A DNA stretch of 64,000 nucleotides from Rubrivivax sp. (GCA_004210455.1 SEFA01000001.1:62001-126000); one strand, 5' to 3'; shown: positions 41,495 through 49,594, numbered from the stretch's first letter. Program-made: numbers and translations. Notes: a model not told the origin generated them from the sequence alone.

Positions 41495-42184
41495 ATGTCA
41501 CTTTTCAGCGTCTTGATCGTCGAGGATCAGCTTCGTTTCCGCGAAGCGTTCGCCCATGCCCTTGAGAAAGCACCCGACATCCGTCTGGTCGGCATGGCCA
41601 CCGATCTCCAGCAGGGCCGGAAGATGTTCGACCAGACGCGTCCCGACGTGCTGCTGGTCGACCTCGACCTGCCCGGCGGCAGCGGGATCGAACTGATCCG
41701 CCACGCGGCCCATGTCGCTCCGGAATGCGAGGTGATGGTCATCTCCGTGTTCGGCGACGAGCAGCACGTGCTCTCGAGCATCGAGGCCGGCGCGACCGGC
41801 TACCTGCTCAAGGACTCGCTCGCGCTGGACCTGCCGGGTCAGCTGCGCTCGCTGCGCGCGGGCGGCAGCCCGATCTCGCCGGTGATCGCGCGGCGGCTGC
41901 TGCTGCGCCTGGCGCCGCAGGGCTCGGGCGCGCATCCGCGCGGCTTCGGCGACTCGGCCCCGATGCCGCTGGTCGACGAGCAGGTCGTCGCCCTGTCGGA
42001 ACAGGAATCGCGCGTGCTGCACCTGGCTGCCAAGGGCTTCACCTTCGATGAGATCGCGCAGTTCATGAACGTGTCGCCGCACACCATCATGACCTACGTG
42101 AAGCGCACCTACCGCAAGCTGCAGGTGCGCTCCAAAGTCGAGGCGATCTACGAGGCGCGCCGCCTGGGCTGGCTGCGGGACTGA
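41495..42184 (+). CDS. Orphan NarL/LuxR family response regulator
   Basis: About 229 residues: receiver domain with E10/D11, phosphoacceptor D56 (VDLDLPGGSG), a Ser in place of the usual Thr (VISVFGDE) and Lys in YLLKDS; then a LuxR-type HTH (LSEQESRVLHLAAKGFTFDEIAQFMNVSPHTIMTYVKRTYRKLQVRSKVEA). Start at 41495 (MSLFSVLIVED) is chosen for GTGAGGGA four bases upstream; the longer frame has none. No histidine kinase is adjacent. It sits between argB and slmA, which are neighbours in many Burkholderiales, suggesting an insertion of a regulator (inference). Confidence 0.93.
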   Translation: MSLFSVLIVEDQLRFREAFAHALEKAPDIRLVGMATDLQQGRKMFDQTRPDVLLVDLDLPGGSGIELIRHAAHVAPECEVMVISVFGDEQHVLSSIEAGATGYLLKDSLALDLPGQLRSLRAGGSPISPVIARRLLLRLAPQGSGAHPRGFGDSAPMPLVDEQVVALSEQESRVLHLAAKGFTFDEIAQFMNVSPHTIMTYVKRTYRKLQVRSKVEAIYEARRLGWLRD

Positions 42185-42185
42185 G

Positions 42186-42207
42186 CGCGGAGGGACCGCG
42201 GAGGGAC
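42186..42207. repeat. Tandem duplication of an 11-bp unit downstream of the regulator
   Basis: Two perfect copies of CGCGGAGGGAC immediately after the regulator stop. It may be a simple slippage duplication or a duplicated operator before slmA. Confidence 0.6.
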
Positions 42208-42303
42208 CTCCGAAAGGCGCGGAAGGGGCCGTACGGCGTCCGGCATGCGTGTCAAGGCGGCGTTCCGGCTGTGCCAGAATCGCCGCACACTTCGGCCCCC
42301 TCC

Positions 42304-42942
42304 ATGCACCCCAGCTCCTCGGACACCCCGGACTCCGCCGCCGCCAAGCCGGCGGAGCTGCCCCGCAAGCGGCTCAAGCCGGGCGAGCGCCGGGTGCAGA
42401 TCCTCCAGACGCTGGCCAGCATGCTGGAGCAGCCCGGCGCCGAGCGGGTGACCACGGCCGCGCTCGCGGCGCGGCTGGAGGTCAGCGAAGCGGCGCTCTA
42501 CCGCCACTTCGCCAGCAAGGCCCAGATGTTCGAGGGCCTCATCGAATTCATCGAGACCAGCATCTTCTCGCTGCTCAACCAGATCGCCGAGCGGGAGACG
42601 GACGGGCTAGCGCAGGCGCAGCGCATCGTCGCGGTGCTGCTGCAGTTCGGCGAGCGCAACCCGGGCATGACCCGCGTGATGGTCGGCGACGCGCTGGTCT
42701 ACGAGAACGAGCGCCTGGTCGCACGCATGAACCAGTTCTTCGACAAGATCGAGTCCGCGCTGCGGCAAGGGCTGAGGACCGCCGCGGAAGCCTCGGGCTC
42801 GACCACGCCGACCGTCGAGGCGCAGGCGCAGGCCTCGGTGCTGGTGAGCTTCATCATCGGCCGCCTGCAGCGTTACGCGCGCTCCGGCTTCAAGCGACTG
42901 CCGACCGAACAGCTGGATGCCGCGATGCGAATGCTCGCCTGA
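42304..42942 (+). CDS. slmA: Nucleoid occlusion factor SlmA
   Basis: TetR-fold protein that binds DNA and blocks FtsZ ring formation over the nucleoid. About 212 residues from the ATG at 42304. Seen: RKRLKPGERRVQILQTLASMLEQPGAERVTTAALAARLEVSEAALYRHFASKAQMFEGLIEFIETSIFSLLNQI, the characteristic SlmA HTH and core, then RNPGMTRVMVGDALVYENERL and RYARSGFKR. A GTG at 42271 in the same frame would add 11 residues, but homologues normally have a short leader before RKR, so 42304 is preferred. Located near argB as in relatives. Confidence 0.94.
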   Translation: MHPSSSDTPDSAAAKPAELPRKRLKPGERRVQILQTLASMLEQPGAERVTTAALAARLEVSEAALYRHFASKAQMFEGLIEFIETSIFSLLNQIAERETDGLAQAQRIVAVLLQFGERNPGMTRVMVGDALVYENERLVARMNQFFDKIESALRQGLRTAAEASGSTTPTVEAQAQASVLVSFIIGRLQRYARSGFKRLPTEQLDAAMRMLA

Positions 42943-42998
42943 GCTTTCGCGATGCCAACCGCCCGGAACTCCCCGGGACGCGACCTACACTCGGCGTC

Positions 42999-43883
42999 AT
43001 GTCCGACGCCCTTGATGCCCTGCTGCGGCGCGCCGACGCGCTGTTGAACCGCCTGGAGGCCGTGCTGCCCCAGCCCCTGACGCCGCCCGACTGGGACGCG
43101 GCCGTGGCCTTCCGCTACCGCAAGCGCGGCGCGAGTGCCCGGCTGGAACCGGTGAGGCACCTGTCCGCGATCCGCCTCGCCGACCTCAAGGAGGTCGAGC
43201 CGCAGAAGGAGCGCCTGCTGCGCAACACGCGTCAGTTCGTGCAGGGCCAGCCCGCCAACAACGTGCTGCTGACCGGCGCGCGCGGCACCGGCAAGAGCTC
43301 GCTGATCAAGGCTTGCCTCAACGAATTCGCCGGCCAGGGCCTGCGCCTGATCGAGGTCGACAAGGGCGACCTCGTCGACCTGCCGGACCTCGCCGATCTG
43401 GTCGCCGACCGGCCCGAACGCTTCGTGATCTTCTGCGATGACCTCAGCTTCGACGAAGGCGAGGCCGGCTACAAGGCGCTGAAGTCCATGCTCGACGGCT
43501 CGGTCGCCGCGGCCACGGACAACCTGCTGATCTACGCGACCAGCAACCGCCGCCACCTGCTGCCCGAGCAGATGAAGGACAACCTGGCGACCACCTACTC
43601 GGAGCGCGACGGCAACGTCGAAGTGCATCCGGGCGAGGCGGTGGAGGAGAAGATCTCCCTGTCCGAGCGCTTCGGGATGTGGATCAGCTTCTACAGCTTC
43701 AGCCAGCAGGAATACCTGGCGATCGTCGCGCAGTGGCTGACCCATTTCGGCCTGGACGCGGCCCGCATCGAGGCCGCGCGCCAGCCGGCGCTGGTCTGGG
43801 CGTTGGAGCGCGGATCGCGCTCGGGGCGCGTCGCCTACCAGTTCGCCCGCGATCTGGCGGGGCAGGGGCAGGTCCATGAGTGA
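42999..43883 (+). CDS. DUF815 family ATP-binding protein (AAA-like)
   Basis: About 294 residues. P-loop GARGTGKSS (93-101) and Walker B VIFCDDLSFDEGE, within RHLSAIRLADLKEVEPQKERLLRNTRQFVQGQPANNVLLTGARGTGKSSLIKACLNEFA, the characteristic DUF815 block. Homologues are typical neighbours of a Nudix gene in beta-proteobacteria; the role is unknown. The 3' end overlaps the mutT start by 8 bp, so the two are coupled. Confidence 0.9.
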   Translation: MSDALDALLRRADALLNRLEAVLPQPLTPPDWDAAVAFRYRKRGASARLEPVRHLSAIRLADLKEVEPQKERLLRNTRQFVQGQPANNVLLTGARGTGKSSLIKACLNEFAGQGLRLIEVDKGDLVDLPDLADLVADRPERFVIFCDDLSFDEGEAGYKALKSMLDGSVAAATDNLLIYATSNRRHLLPEQMKDNLATTYSERDGNVEVHPGEAVEEKISLSERFGMWISFYSFSQQEYLAIVAQWLTHFGLDAARIEAARQPALVWALERGSRSGRVAYQFARDLAGQGQVHE

Positions 43884-44361
43884 GAGGAACGAATCCGCGA
43901 ATCCGCACAGCCCCTCCGCCGCGAGCGACCGCGTGCCGGTCGACGTGGCGGTCGGCGTGCTGGTGCGTCGCGAGCCCAACGGCCGCGAGACCGAGTTCCT
44001 GCTGACCTCGCGTCCCGAGGGCAAGGTCTACGCCGGCTACTGGGAATTCCCAGGCGGCAAGCTCGAGGCCGGCGAGACGGTGGAGCAGGCCCTGCGTCGC
44101 GAGCTGCACGAGGAACTCGGCATCACCATCGGCGCGGCGCAGCCGTGGAAGATCGAATTGATGGAGTACCCGCACGCGAAGGTGCGGCTGCACTTCTGCA
44201 AGGTCTACGAGTGGCAAGGCGAGTTCGAGATGCGCGAAGGCCAGACCATGAGCTGGCAGCACCTGCCGGTGCAGGTCCAGCCGGTGCTGCCGGGCACGAT
44301 CCCGGTGTTGCAGTGGTTCGCCGCCGAGCGTTTCCACGTCGGGGCGACCCATGTCGTCTGA
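43876..44361 (+). CDS. mutT: 8-oxo-dGTP diphosphatase (MutT-type Nudix hydrolase)
   Basis: Sanitises the nucleotide pool by hydrolysing 8-oxo-dGTP. 161 residues. The Nudix box GX5EX7REUXEEXGU is complete (residues 61-83, starting GKLEAGE and ending EELGI). The first 18 residues are a variable, polar extension. Overlaps DUF815 upstream by 8 bp and may overlap hisI if the longer hisI start is used. As a MutT-type assignment it is by box and size; a related Nudix activity is possible. Confidence 0.86.
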   Translation: MSERNESANPHSPSAASDRVPVDVAVGVLVRREPNGRETEFLLTSRPEGKVYAGYWEFPGGKLEAGETVEQALRRELHEELGITIGAAQPWKIELMEYPHAKVRLHFCKVYEWQGEFEMREGQTMSWQHLPVQVQPVLPGTIPVLQWFAAERFHVGATHVV

Positions 44362-44431
44362 CGGCAAGATCGATGGCGTGAGGGACGGGGTGACCGGCGC
44401 CGCCGCGGCGAGCGCGGACTACACTGCCGCG

Positions 44432-44824
44432 ATGGACTGGCTGGATCAGATCAAGTGGGACCGCGACGGGCTGGTGCCCGTCATCGCCCAGGAACAGGGC
44501 TCGAACGACATCCTGATGTTCGCTTGGATGAATCGCGAGGCACTGGCCCGCACCGCCGAGGTCGGCGAGGCGGTCTACTGGAGCCGTTCGCGACAGCGGC
44601 TGTGGCACAAGGGCGAGGAGTCCGGCCATGTGCAGCAGGTCCACGGCATCCGGCTGGATTGCGACAACGACGTGGTGCTGCTCAGCGTCACGCAGCACGG
44701 CCACGAGCCCGGCATCGCCTGCCACACCGGCCGTCACAGCTGCTTCTTCCAGAAACTGGAGAACGGCCAGTGGACGGCGGTCGACCCGGTCCTCAAGGAC
44801 CCGGCCAGCATCTACAAGGCTTGA
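44432..44824 (+). CDS. hisI: Phosphoribosyl-AMP cyclohydrolase
   Basis: Third step of histidine biosynthesis: opens the adenine ring of phosphoribosyl-AMP; Zn and Mg dependent. 130 residues from ATG 44432 ([21 protein letters not shown]), the usual HisI N-terminus and length. Metal sites: the DCDND motif (76-80) and cysteines C77, C97 and C104 in CHTGRHSC. A longer in-frame start at 44351 would overlap mutT by 11 bp and add 27 residues of unlike sequence; I prefer 44432. Followed by hisE 5 bp later. hisF is not adjacent, so the his pathway is split in this genome. Confidence 0.95.
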   Translation: MDWLDQIKWDRDGLVPVIAQEQGSNDILMFAWMNREALARTAEVGEAVYWSRSRQRLWHKGEESGHVQQVHGIRLDCDNDVVLLSVTQHGHEPGIACHTGRHSCFFQKLENGQWTAVDPVLKDPASIYKA

Positions 44825-44829
44825 GCGAC

Positions 44830-45291
44830 ATGGCCACCTCCGAACCCTCAGGCCGGTTGGATCCGTCCGATCCGCCGGACGCCGTCTTCCCGCCCGACAG
44901 CCCGTCCCCCGCGGTGACGGCCCCGTTGACCGCTCCGGCGACGGCCCCGCTGAACGGCACGGACGTGCTGGCGCATCTGGGCGACGTCGTCGCCCATCGC
45001 CGTGCCGAAGGCGATCCCGACAAGAGTTATGTCGCCAAGCTGTTCGCGAAGGGCCTGGACCAGATCCTGAAGAAGGTCGGCGAGGAGGCGACCGAGGTCG
45101 TGATCGCGGCCAAGGACGGCGCGCCAGACAAGCTGGTCTACGAGGTCGCCGACCTGTGGTTCCATTCGATCGTCGCGCTGGCGGCCTTCGACCTGCGGCC
45201 GGAACAGGTGCTGGCCGAACTGGCCCGTCGCGAGGGTCTGTCCGGCCTCGAGGAATTCGCCAGCCGAAGCCAGCAGCCGAAGGGCGCTTGA
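44830..45291 (+). CDS. hisE: Phosphoribosyl-ATP pyrophosphohydrolase
   Basis: Second step of histidine biosynthesis. 153 residues, longer than usual (about 105-125) because of a Pro/Ala/Thr-rich N-terminal extension of about 40 residues ([22 protein letters not shown]). The all-alpha MazG-like core follows: [51 protein letters not shown], with the EExxE metal motif GEEATEV and the second metal region [15 protein letters not shown]. The extension is probably disordered. Directly downstream of hisI. Confidence 0.94.
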   Translation: MATSEPSGRLDPSDPPDAVFPPDSPSPAVTAPLTAPATAPLNGTDVLAHLGDVVAHRRAEGDPDKSYVAKLFAKGLDQILKKVGEEATEVVIAAKDGAPDKLVYEVADLWFHSIVALAAFDLRPEQVLAELARREGLSGLEEFASRSQQPKGA

Positions 45292-45301
45292 GGGACACCT
45301 C

Positions 45302-45329
45302 ATGAAGGAGACCGCATGAAGGAGCACGC
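45302..45329 (+). other. Two tandem five-codon minigenes / duplicated ribosome site
   Basis: ATGAAGGAGACCGC and ATGAAGGAGCACGC stand in tandem (45302 and 45316). Each is the start of a five-codon open frame (Met-Lys-Glu-Thr-Ala and Met-Lys-Glu-His-Ala) whose TGA overlaps the ATG of the next (ATGA). The AAGGAG within each minigene is well placed as a Shine-Dalgarno for the next start, ending at the ATG of the DUF4870-like gene. This may be a slippage duplication of one ribosome site or a translated leader. Confidence 0.6.
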
Positions 45330-45731
45330 ATGACCCAAACGTTCGACCCGCCGCCGCCCGACGTGGTGCTCGATCCCGAGCGCGAAGCCAGTCTGCGCAC
45401 CATCGGCGTCATCAGCTACGCGCTGCACGCGGTCGTCGCGATCGGCGCCTTGCTGCCCGGCGTGCAGGCCAGCATCGTGCTGCTGATCGTCGCGGTCATC
45501 GTCGACCTGGTGAAGCGCGACGAGGCCGTCGGCACCTGGCAGGCCACGCACTTCTCCTGGCGCCTGCGCAGCGTGCTGTGGTGCGGCATCCTGTACGTCG
45601 TCACCATCCCGCTGTGGTTCCTCTTCGTCATTCCCGGCTGGATCGCCTGGTGCCTGATCTCGATCTGGTTCCTCTACCGCATCGTGCGCGGCTGGCTGGC
45701 CATGAACGACCGCCGGCCCATGCCGCGCTGA
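45330..45731 (+). CDS. DUF4870-like small membrane protein
   Basis: 133 residues, two to three membrane segments (about 24-60: VISYALHAVVAIGALLPGVQASIVLLIVAVIVDLVK, and 82-120: SVLWCGILYVVTIPLWFLFVIPGWIAWCLISIWFLYRI), consistent with the DUF4870 layout. It belongs to the conserved his-tat neighbourhood of Burkholderiales. Function unknown. Start decided by AAGGAG six bases before ATG 45330. Confidence 0.82.
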   Translation: MTQTFDPPPPDVVLDPEREASLRTIGVISYALHAVVAIGALLPGVQASIVLLIVAVIVDLVKRDEAVGTWQATHFSWRLRSVLWCGILYVVTIPLWFLFVIPGWIAWCLISIWFLYRIVRGWLAMNDRRPMPR

Positions 45732-45803
45732 CGCCCGATCTCCGGCGTCGACCTTGTCGACCCCTTTCGATTCCTTTTCGACCGCGCCCCGCCGCGTCCG
45801 ACC

Positions 45804-46151
45804 ATGAACCACGACCCCAACTGCCTCTTCTGCAAGATCGTCCAGGGCCAGATTCCCGCGAAGAAGGTCTACGAGGACGACGACGTGGTCGGCTTTCACG
45901 ACATCCATCCGTGGGCGCCGGTGCATTTCCTGCTGATTCCCAAGCAGCACATCGCCAGCATGGCCGACCTGCAGCCGGAACACGCGCCGCTGCTCGGCAA
46001 GATGTCGGTGCTGGTGCCCCAGCTGATGAAGGAGCTGGGCGTGACCAACGGTTTCCGCACCGTCATCAACACGGGTTCGGATGGCGGCCAGGAGGTGTTC
46101 CACCTCCACATGCATGCTGTCGGCGGCCCGCGTCCGTGGTTGAAAGGCTGA
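45804..46151 (+). CDS. HIT family nucleotide-binding hydrolase (HinT-like)
   Basis: 115 residues, a histidine-triad protein that hydrolyses purine nucleoside phosphoramidates. Seen: CLFCKIVQGQIPAKKVYEDDDVVGFHDIHPWAPVHFLLIPKQHI and the HIT motif HLHMH (His100, His102 catalytic, His104) with AVGGPRPW behind it. The CxxC at the N-terminus (CLFC) can bind zinc in relatives. Located between the DUF4870-like and tatA genes, conserved in this group. Confidence 0.95.
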   Translation: MNHDPNCLFCKIVQGQIPAKKVYEDDDVVGFHDIHPWAPVHFLLIPKQHIASMADLQPEHAPLLGKMSVLVPQLMKELGVTNGFRTVINTGSDGGQEVFHLHMHAVGGPRPWLKG

Positions 46152-46354
46152 GCGCCGGCCTCATCTGTGGGCCTTATCTGATGCGCCTGTGCAGGCCGCG
46201 CCGACCGGATCGATCGGTTTTCCGATCCCGCACGTTCGTCCAGCGGTGGCTGACGGGGCCATAAGCCGCTGAAGCGGGGAGGGGCGGGCGTTGTTTGCCG
46301 ACATGCCTGTCATGCGCGCACCGTAGAATTTCGGCTTCGACTCTGGAGATTGTC

Positions 46355-46585
46355 ATGGGTGGTTTGAGCATTTGGCACTGGCTGATCGTGCTGGTCGTCG
46401 TCATCGCCGTCTTCGGCACCAAGAAGCTGCGCAACGTGGGCGGCGACCTGGGGGCTGCCGTGAAGGGGTTCAAGGACGGCATGAAGGACGGCACCACGTC
46501 TGAAACGCCACCGCAGCAGGTGGCCAACGCCAACAAGGCGGCTGATCCGAACACCGTCGACGTCGACGCCAAGACGCGCAACTGA
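46355..46585 (+). CDS. tatA: Sec-independent protein translocase subunit TatA
   Basis: 76 residues. Single N-terminal membrane helix ([20 protein letters not shown], about 6-25), FG hinge and an amphipathic helix ([21 protein letters not shown]), then a polar tail; this is the TatA/E form. TatA multimers form the passage for folded Tat substrates. ATG at 46355 ([10 protein letters not shown]) is the normal start. First gene of tatABC; the 203-bp gap before it carries the promoter. Confidence 0.96.
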   Translation: MGGLSIWHWLIVLVVVIAVFGTKKLRNVGGDLGAAVKGFKDGMKDGTTSETPPQQVANANKAADPNTVDVDAKTRN

Positions 46586-46596
46586 GCGCGACCCGC

Positions 46597-47082
46597 ATGG
46601 TCGATTTCGGCTTTGACAAGCTGGTGCTGATCGGCGCCGTGGCGCTGGTCGTGCTCGGCCCTGAGCGCCTGCCGCGCGTCGCGCGGACGGTGGGCACGCT
46701 GCTGGGCAAGGCACAGCGTTACGTGTCCGACGTCAAGGCGGAAGTGAACCGGTCCATCGAACTGGAGGAACTCCAGAAGATGAAGGGCCAGTTCCAGACC
46801 GCCGTCAACGACGTGCAGTCCAGCGTGCAGGAACAGATGGACGCGGCCAACCAGTCGCTGCAGTCCACCTGGTCCGACCTGTCCGTGGACGGGACGAACC
46901 CGGACGGCAGCATCGGCGGCTACGGCAGCCCGGTGCCCGTCTACGAACGTCCCAAGAAGAACTGGCGCCTCAAGCGGGGCGCCACGCCGGTCTGGTTCAA
47001 GCAGCAGCAGGGCGTGCGTCGCCACGCCCAATCCGGCGCGGCCCGCGTGGCGCGCTTCCGTCCTTCCCGCCGAGCCCCATGA
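46597..47082 (+). CDS. tatB: Sec-independent protein translocase subunit TatB
   Basis: 161 residues: MVDFGFDKLVLIGAVALVVLGPERLPRVARTVGTLLGKAQRYVSDVKAEVNRSIELEELQKMK, with the Glu in the membrane helix end (LGPERLP) typical of TatB, an amphipathic helix, a coiled-coil segment and a basic C-terminus. TatB with TatC recognises twin-arginine signal peptides. The stop overlaps the tatC ATG (ATGA, 47079-47082). Confidence 0.95.
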   Translation: MVDFGFDKLVLIGAVALVVLGPERLPRVARTVGTLLGKAQRYVSDVKAEVNRSIELEELQKMKGQFQTAVNDVQSSVQEQMDAANQSLQSTWSDLSVDGTNPDGSIGGYGSPVPVYERPKKNWRLKRGATPVWFKQQQGVRRHAQSGAARVARFRPSRRAP

Positions 47083-47873
47083 GCAGCCCCCAAGAAGACG
47101 AACTGGCCGGCACTGAACAGCCTTTTGTTTCCCACCTGATGGAGCTGCGCGACCGGTTGATCCGGTCGCTGCTGGCGATCCTGGCGGCCTTCGCGCTCCT
47201 GTGCATCTGGCCGGGCACGGACGGCCTGTTCGACCTGCTCGCCAAGCCGCTGGTGGCGCATCTGCCGCAGGGCAGCTCGCTGATTGCCACCAACGTCCTG
47301 TCGCCCTTCCTCGTCCCGTTGAAAGTCACCTTGCTCGCGGCCTTCCTGGTGGCGCTGCCGGTGGTGCTGTACCAGGTCTGGGCGTTCGTCGCGCCGGGCC
47401 TGTACTCGCACGAGAAGCGGCTGGTGATGCCGCTGGTGGTGTCCAGCACCCTGCTGTTCTTCGCGGGTGTCGCGTTCTGCTACTTCTTCGTCTTCGGCAA
47501 GGTCTTCACCTTCATCCAAAGCTTTGCGCCCAAGAGCATCAGCGCGACGCCCGACGTCGAGGCCTACCTCGGCTTCGTGATGAACATGTTCATTGCCTTC
47601 GGCGCGGCCTTCGAGGTGCCCGTGGTGGTGGTCGTGCTCGCGCGCATGGGCATCGTGACCGTGCCGCAGCTCAAGCAGTTCCGCGGCTATTTCATCGTGC
47701 TGGCCTTTGTCATCGCGGCGGTCATCACGCCGCCGGACATCGTCTCTCAGCTCGCGCTGGCGATCCCGATGTGCCTGCTCTACGAAGTGGGCCTCTGGGC
47801 CGCCAATGCCTTCGCGAGATATTCGAAGGCGCCGGACGCCGAAGCTGAAGAGAGCAACGGCACCACCGGCTGA
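47079..47873 (+). CDS. tatC: Sec-independent protein translocase subunit TatC
   Basis: 264-residue polytopic protein with six hydrophobic segments. Signatures FVSHLMELRDRLIRSLLAILAAFALLCIWPG, DGLFDLLAKPLVAHLP, PLKVTLLAAFLVALPVVLYQVWAFVAPGLYSHEKR and FEVPVVVVVLARMGIVTVPQLKQFRGYFIVLAFVIAAVITPPD, the TatC core that binds twin-arginine signals. Third of the coupled tatABC genes, ended by the terminator at 47894-47921. Confidence 0.97.
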   Translation: MSSPQEDELAGTEQPFVSHLMELRDRLIRSLLAILAAFALLCIWPGTDGLFDLLAKPLVAHLPQGSSLIATNVLSPFLVPLKVTLLAAFLVALPVVLYQVWAFVAPGLYSHEKRLVMPLVVSSTLLFFAGVAFCYFFVFGKVFTFIQSFAPKSISATPDVEAYLGFVMNMFIAFGAAFEVPVVVVVLARMGIVTVPQLKQFRGYFIVLAFVIAAVITPPDIVSQLALAIPMCLLYEVGLWAANAFARYSKAPDAEAEESNGTTG

Positions 47874-47893
47874 ATCTCGAATCGCTCCCCATC

Positions 47894-47921
47894 AAACGCC
47901 CGATTCCGATCGGGCGTTTTT
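47894..47921 (+). terminator. Rho-independent terminator after tatC
   Basis: AAACGCCCGAT pairs with ATCGGGCGTTT around a TCCG loop and is followed by TTTTT, so it serves both strands. A similar hairpin for the opposite gene ctpA lies at 48099-48127. Confidence 0.9.
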
Positions 47922-47980
47922 CATTGAGGCGGAAGCTCCCCGCAGTCCTCCGTCCGAGCCGTTGAAGTCCGAGGATGTGA

Positions 47981-48050
47981 GTGGGGCCGGAATGCTGCTG
48001 GGGGTTCCCGGAGGGACGCCCCCTGCTGCGTGGAGAGCCCGCGCGAGGCC
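47981..48050. repeat. Dispersed hairpin-forming repeat, copy B
   Basis: Second copy of the element at 12843-12913, in the convergent gap between tatC and ctpA. The conserved 14-base head GTGGGGCCGGAATG and the block CGTGGAG-GCCCGCGC are shared, while the central stem differs (GCTGCTGGGGG facing CCCCCTGCTGC). It lies between the two terminators of the flanking genes, so it is not part of either transcript end. Confidence 0.75.
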
Positions 48051-48098
48051 AAGCGGAGTTGGGCGGTCTCCCACCCTGCACCTCAGCATCCACCAAGC

Positions 48099-48127
48099 AA
48101 AACGCCCGATGCAAGCATCGGGCGTTT
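48099..48127 (-). terminator. Rho-independent terminator after ctpA
   Basis: AAACGCCCGATGC pairs with GCATCGGGCGTTT with a minimal AA loop (the real loop is larger once the innermost pairs open), followed on the minus strand by TTTT. It ends the ctpA transcript 22 bp past its stop. Confidence 0.85.
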
Positions 48128-48148
48128 GTCTTTGGGATCAGGGAAGAC

Positions 48149-49594
48149 TTATTCGGTCTTCGCTTCCGCCTTGCGTTCCTGAGCGACCTTCGAGACCGCG
48201 ACCGGCTTGCCTTGCAGCTGGTTCAGCGCCTGGCGCAGCGGGAAGTCTTCGGCGCTGCCGAACTCGGGCAGCGGCTTCGGTGCTTCGGCGCGCTTGGCGT
48301 AGTCGGCTTCCAGCTTCTGGCGGCGTTCCTCGCGGATCTTCTCCAGTTCCTTGGAGCGGGTCTCTTCCGTCTTCTCGTCCGAGCCGTGGAGATGCTTCTC
48401 CAGATCGGCTTCGCGCATGCGCAGCTCGGCGAACACGTTGCCTTCGGCGGTTTCGTCCAGCGGGATGTCCGGCACGATGCCCTTGGCCTGGATGGAGCGG
48501 CCGCTCGGCGTGTAGTAGCGCGCGGTGGTCAGCTTGACCGCCGTGTCCGGGCCCAGCTGACGCACGGTCTGCACCGAGCCCTTGCCGAAGGTCTGCAGAC
48601 CCATCACGGTTGCGCGCTTGTGATCCTGCAGCGCGCCGGCGACGATCTCGCTGGCCGAAGCGGAGCCTTCATTCACCAGCACCACCATGGGCACGTTCTT
48701 GATCGCGTCCGGCAGGCGGCGCAGCGGATCGCCGGAGCCGCGGCGGGCGTAGAAGTCCGGATCGGCGCGGTAGCTGGCCTTCGATTCGGCGAGCTGGCCG
48801 TTGGTCGACACCACCTCGACGCCCTTGGGCAGGAAGGCCGCGGAGATGGCCACCGCGCCTTCGAGCAGGCCGCCCGGGTCATTGCGCAGGTCCAGCACGA
48901 CGCCCTTGATCTTGGGGTCCTGCTTGTAGAGTTCTGCCAGCTTCTGGCTGAAGTCCTCGACGGTGCGATCCTGGAACTGGCTCACGCGGATCCAGGCGTA
49001 GCCTGGTTCGACCAGCTTGGCGCGCACGCTCTGCACGCGGATTTCCTCGCGGGCGATGGTGACGGGGAAGGTGCGGCTTTCCGACTTGCGGTAGATCGAC
49101 AGCGTGACCTTGGTGGCCGGTTCGCCGCGCATCTTCTTGACCGCCTGATCGAGCGTCAGGCCGCGGACGGCCGTGTCGTCGATCTTGCTGATCAGGTCGC
49201 CGCTCTTGAGGCCGGCGCGGAAGGCAGGGCTGCCTTCGATCGGGGAGACGATCTTGACCAGGCCGTCTTCCATGCCGATCTCGATGCCCACGCCGACGAA
49301 CTTGCCGGAGGTGCTCTCGCGGAATTCCTTGAAGCTCTTCTTGTCGAAGAACTGGGAGTGGGGGTCCAGGCCGCTGACCATGCCGGAGATGGCATCGTTG
49401 ATCAGCTTCTTCTCGTCGACGGATTCGACGTAGTCGGACTTCACGATCCCGAAGACGGCGGCGAGCTGCTGCAGTTCCTCGAGCGGAAGGGGGCTGGTGG
49501 TGCTGCGGGCATTGGCCTGCAGCTGCATCGTCGTCATGACGCCGGCCATCGCACCCAATGCGACCCAGCCCGCGACTTTCAGTTTGGCGCCCAT
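48149..49594 (-). CDS. C-terminal processing protease, S41 family (CtpA)
   Basis: 481-residue periplasmic serine protease with a signal-anchor N-terminus (VAGWVALGAMAGVMTTMQLQANA), a PDZ domain (about 95-180: GIEIGMEDGLVKIVSPIEGSPAFRAGLKSGDLISKIDD) and the S41 catalytic core: NEGSASASEIVAGALQDHKRATVMGLQTFGKGSVQTV, which holds the nucleophile Ser (GSASASE) and general-base Lys (GKGS). The C-terminal tail is highly charged and Glu/Lys-rich with a predicted helix. Start at 49594 (MGAKLKVAGWV) is the natural signal. The upstream gap holds a 5' hairpin (49643-49666) and a -10-like TATACT. Confidence 0.95.
   Translation of the reverse strand: MGAKLKVAGWVALGAMAGVMTTMQLQANARSTTSPLPLEELQQLAAVFGIVKSDYVESVDEKKLINDAISGMVSGLDPHSQFFDKKSFKEFRESTSGKFVGVGIEIGMEDGLVKIVSPIEGSPAFRAGLKSGDLISKIDDTAVRGLTLDQAVKKMRGEPATKVTLSIYRKSESRTFPVTIAREEIRVQSVRAKLVEPGYAWIRVSQFQDRTVEDFSQKLAELYKQDPKIKGVVLDLRNDPGGLLEGAVAISAAFLPKGVEVVSTNGQLAESKASYRADPDFYARRGSGDPLRRLPDAIKNVPMVVLVNEGSASASEIVAGALQDHKRATVMGLQTFGKGSVQTVRQLGPDTAVKLTTARYYTPSGRSIQAKGIVPDIPLDETAEGNVFAELRMREADLEKHLHGSDEKTEETRSKELEKIREERRQKLEADYAKRAEAPKPLPEFGSAEDFPLRQALNQLQGKPVAVSKVAQERKAEAKTE

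Noticed and set aside
46212-46227. Hairpin GATCGG-TTTT-CCGATC after the HIT gene as a terminator
   Set aside because: Short 6-bp stem without a T-tract; may be a weak hairpin only, so not listed as a terminator.
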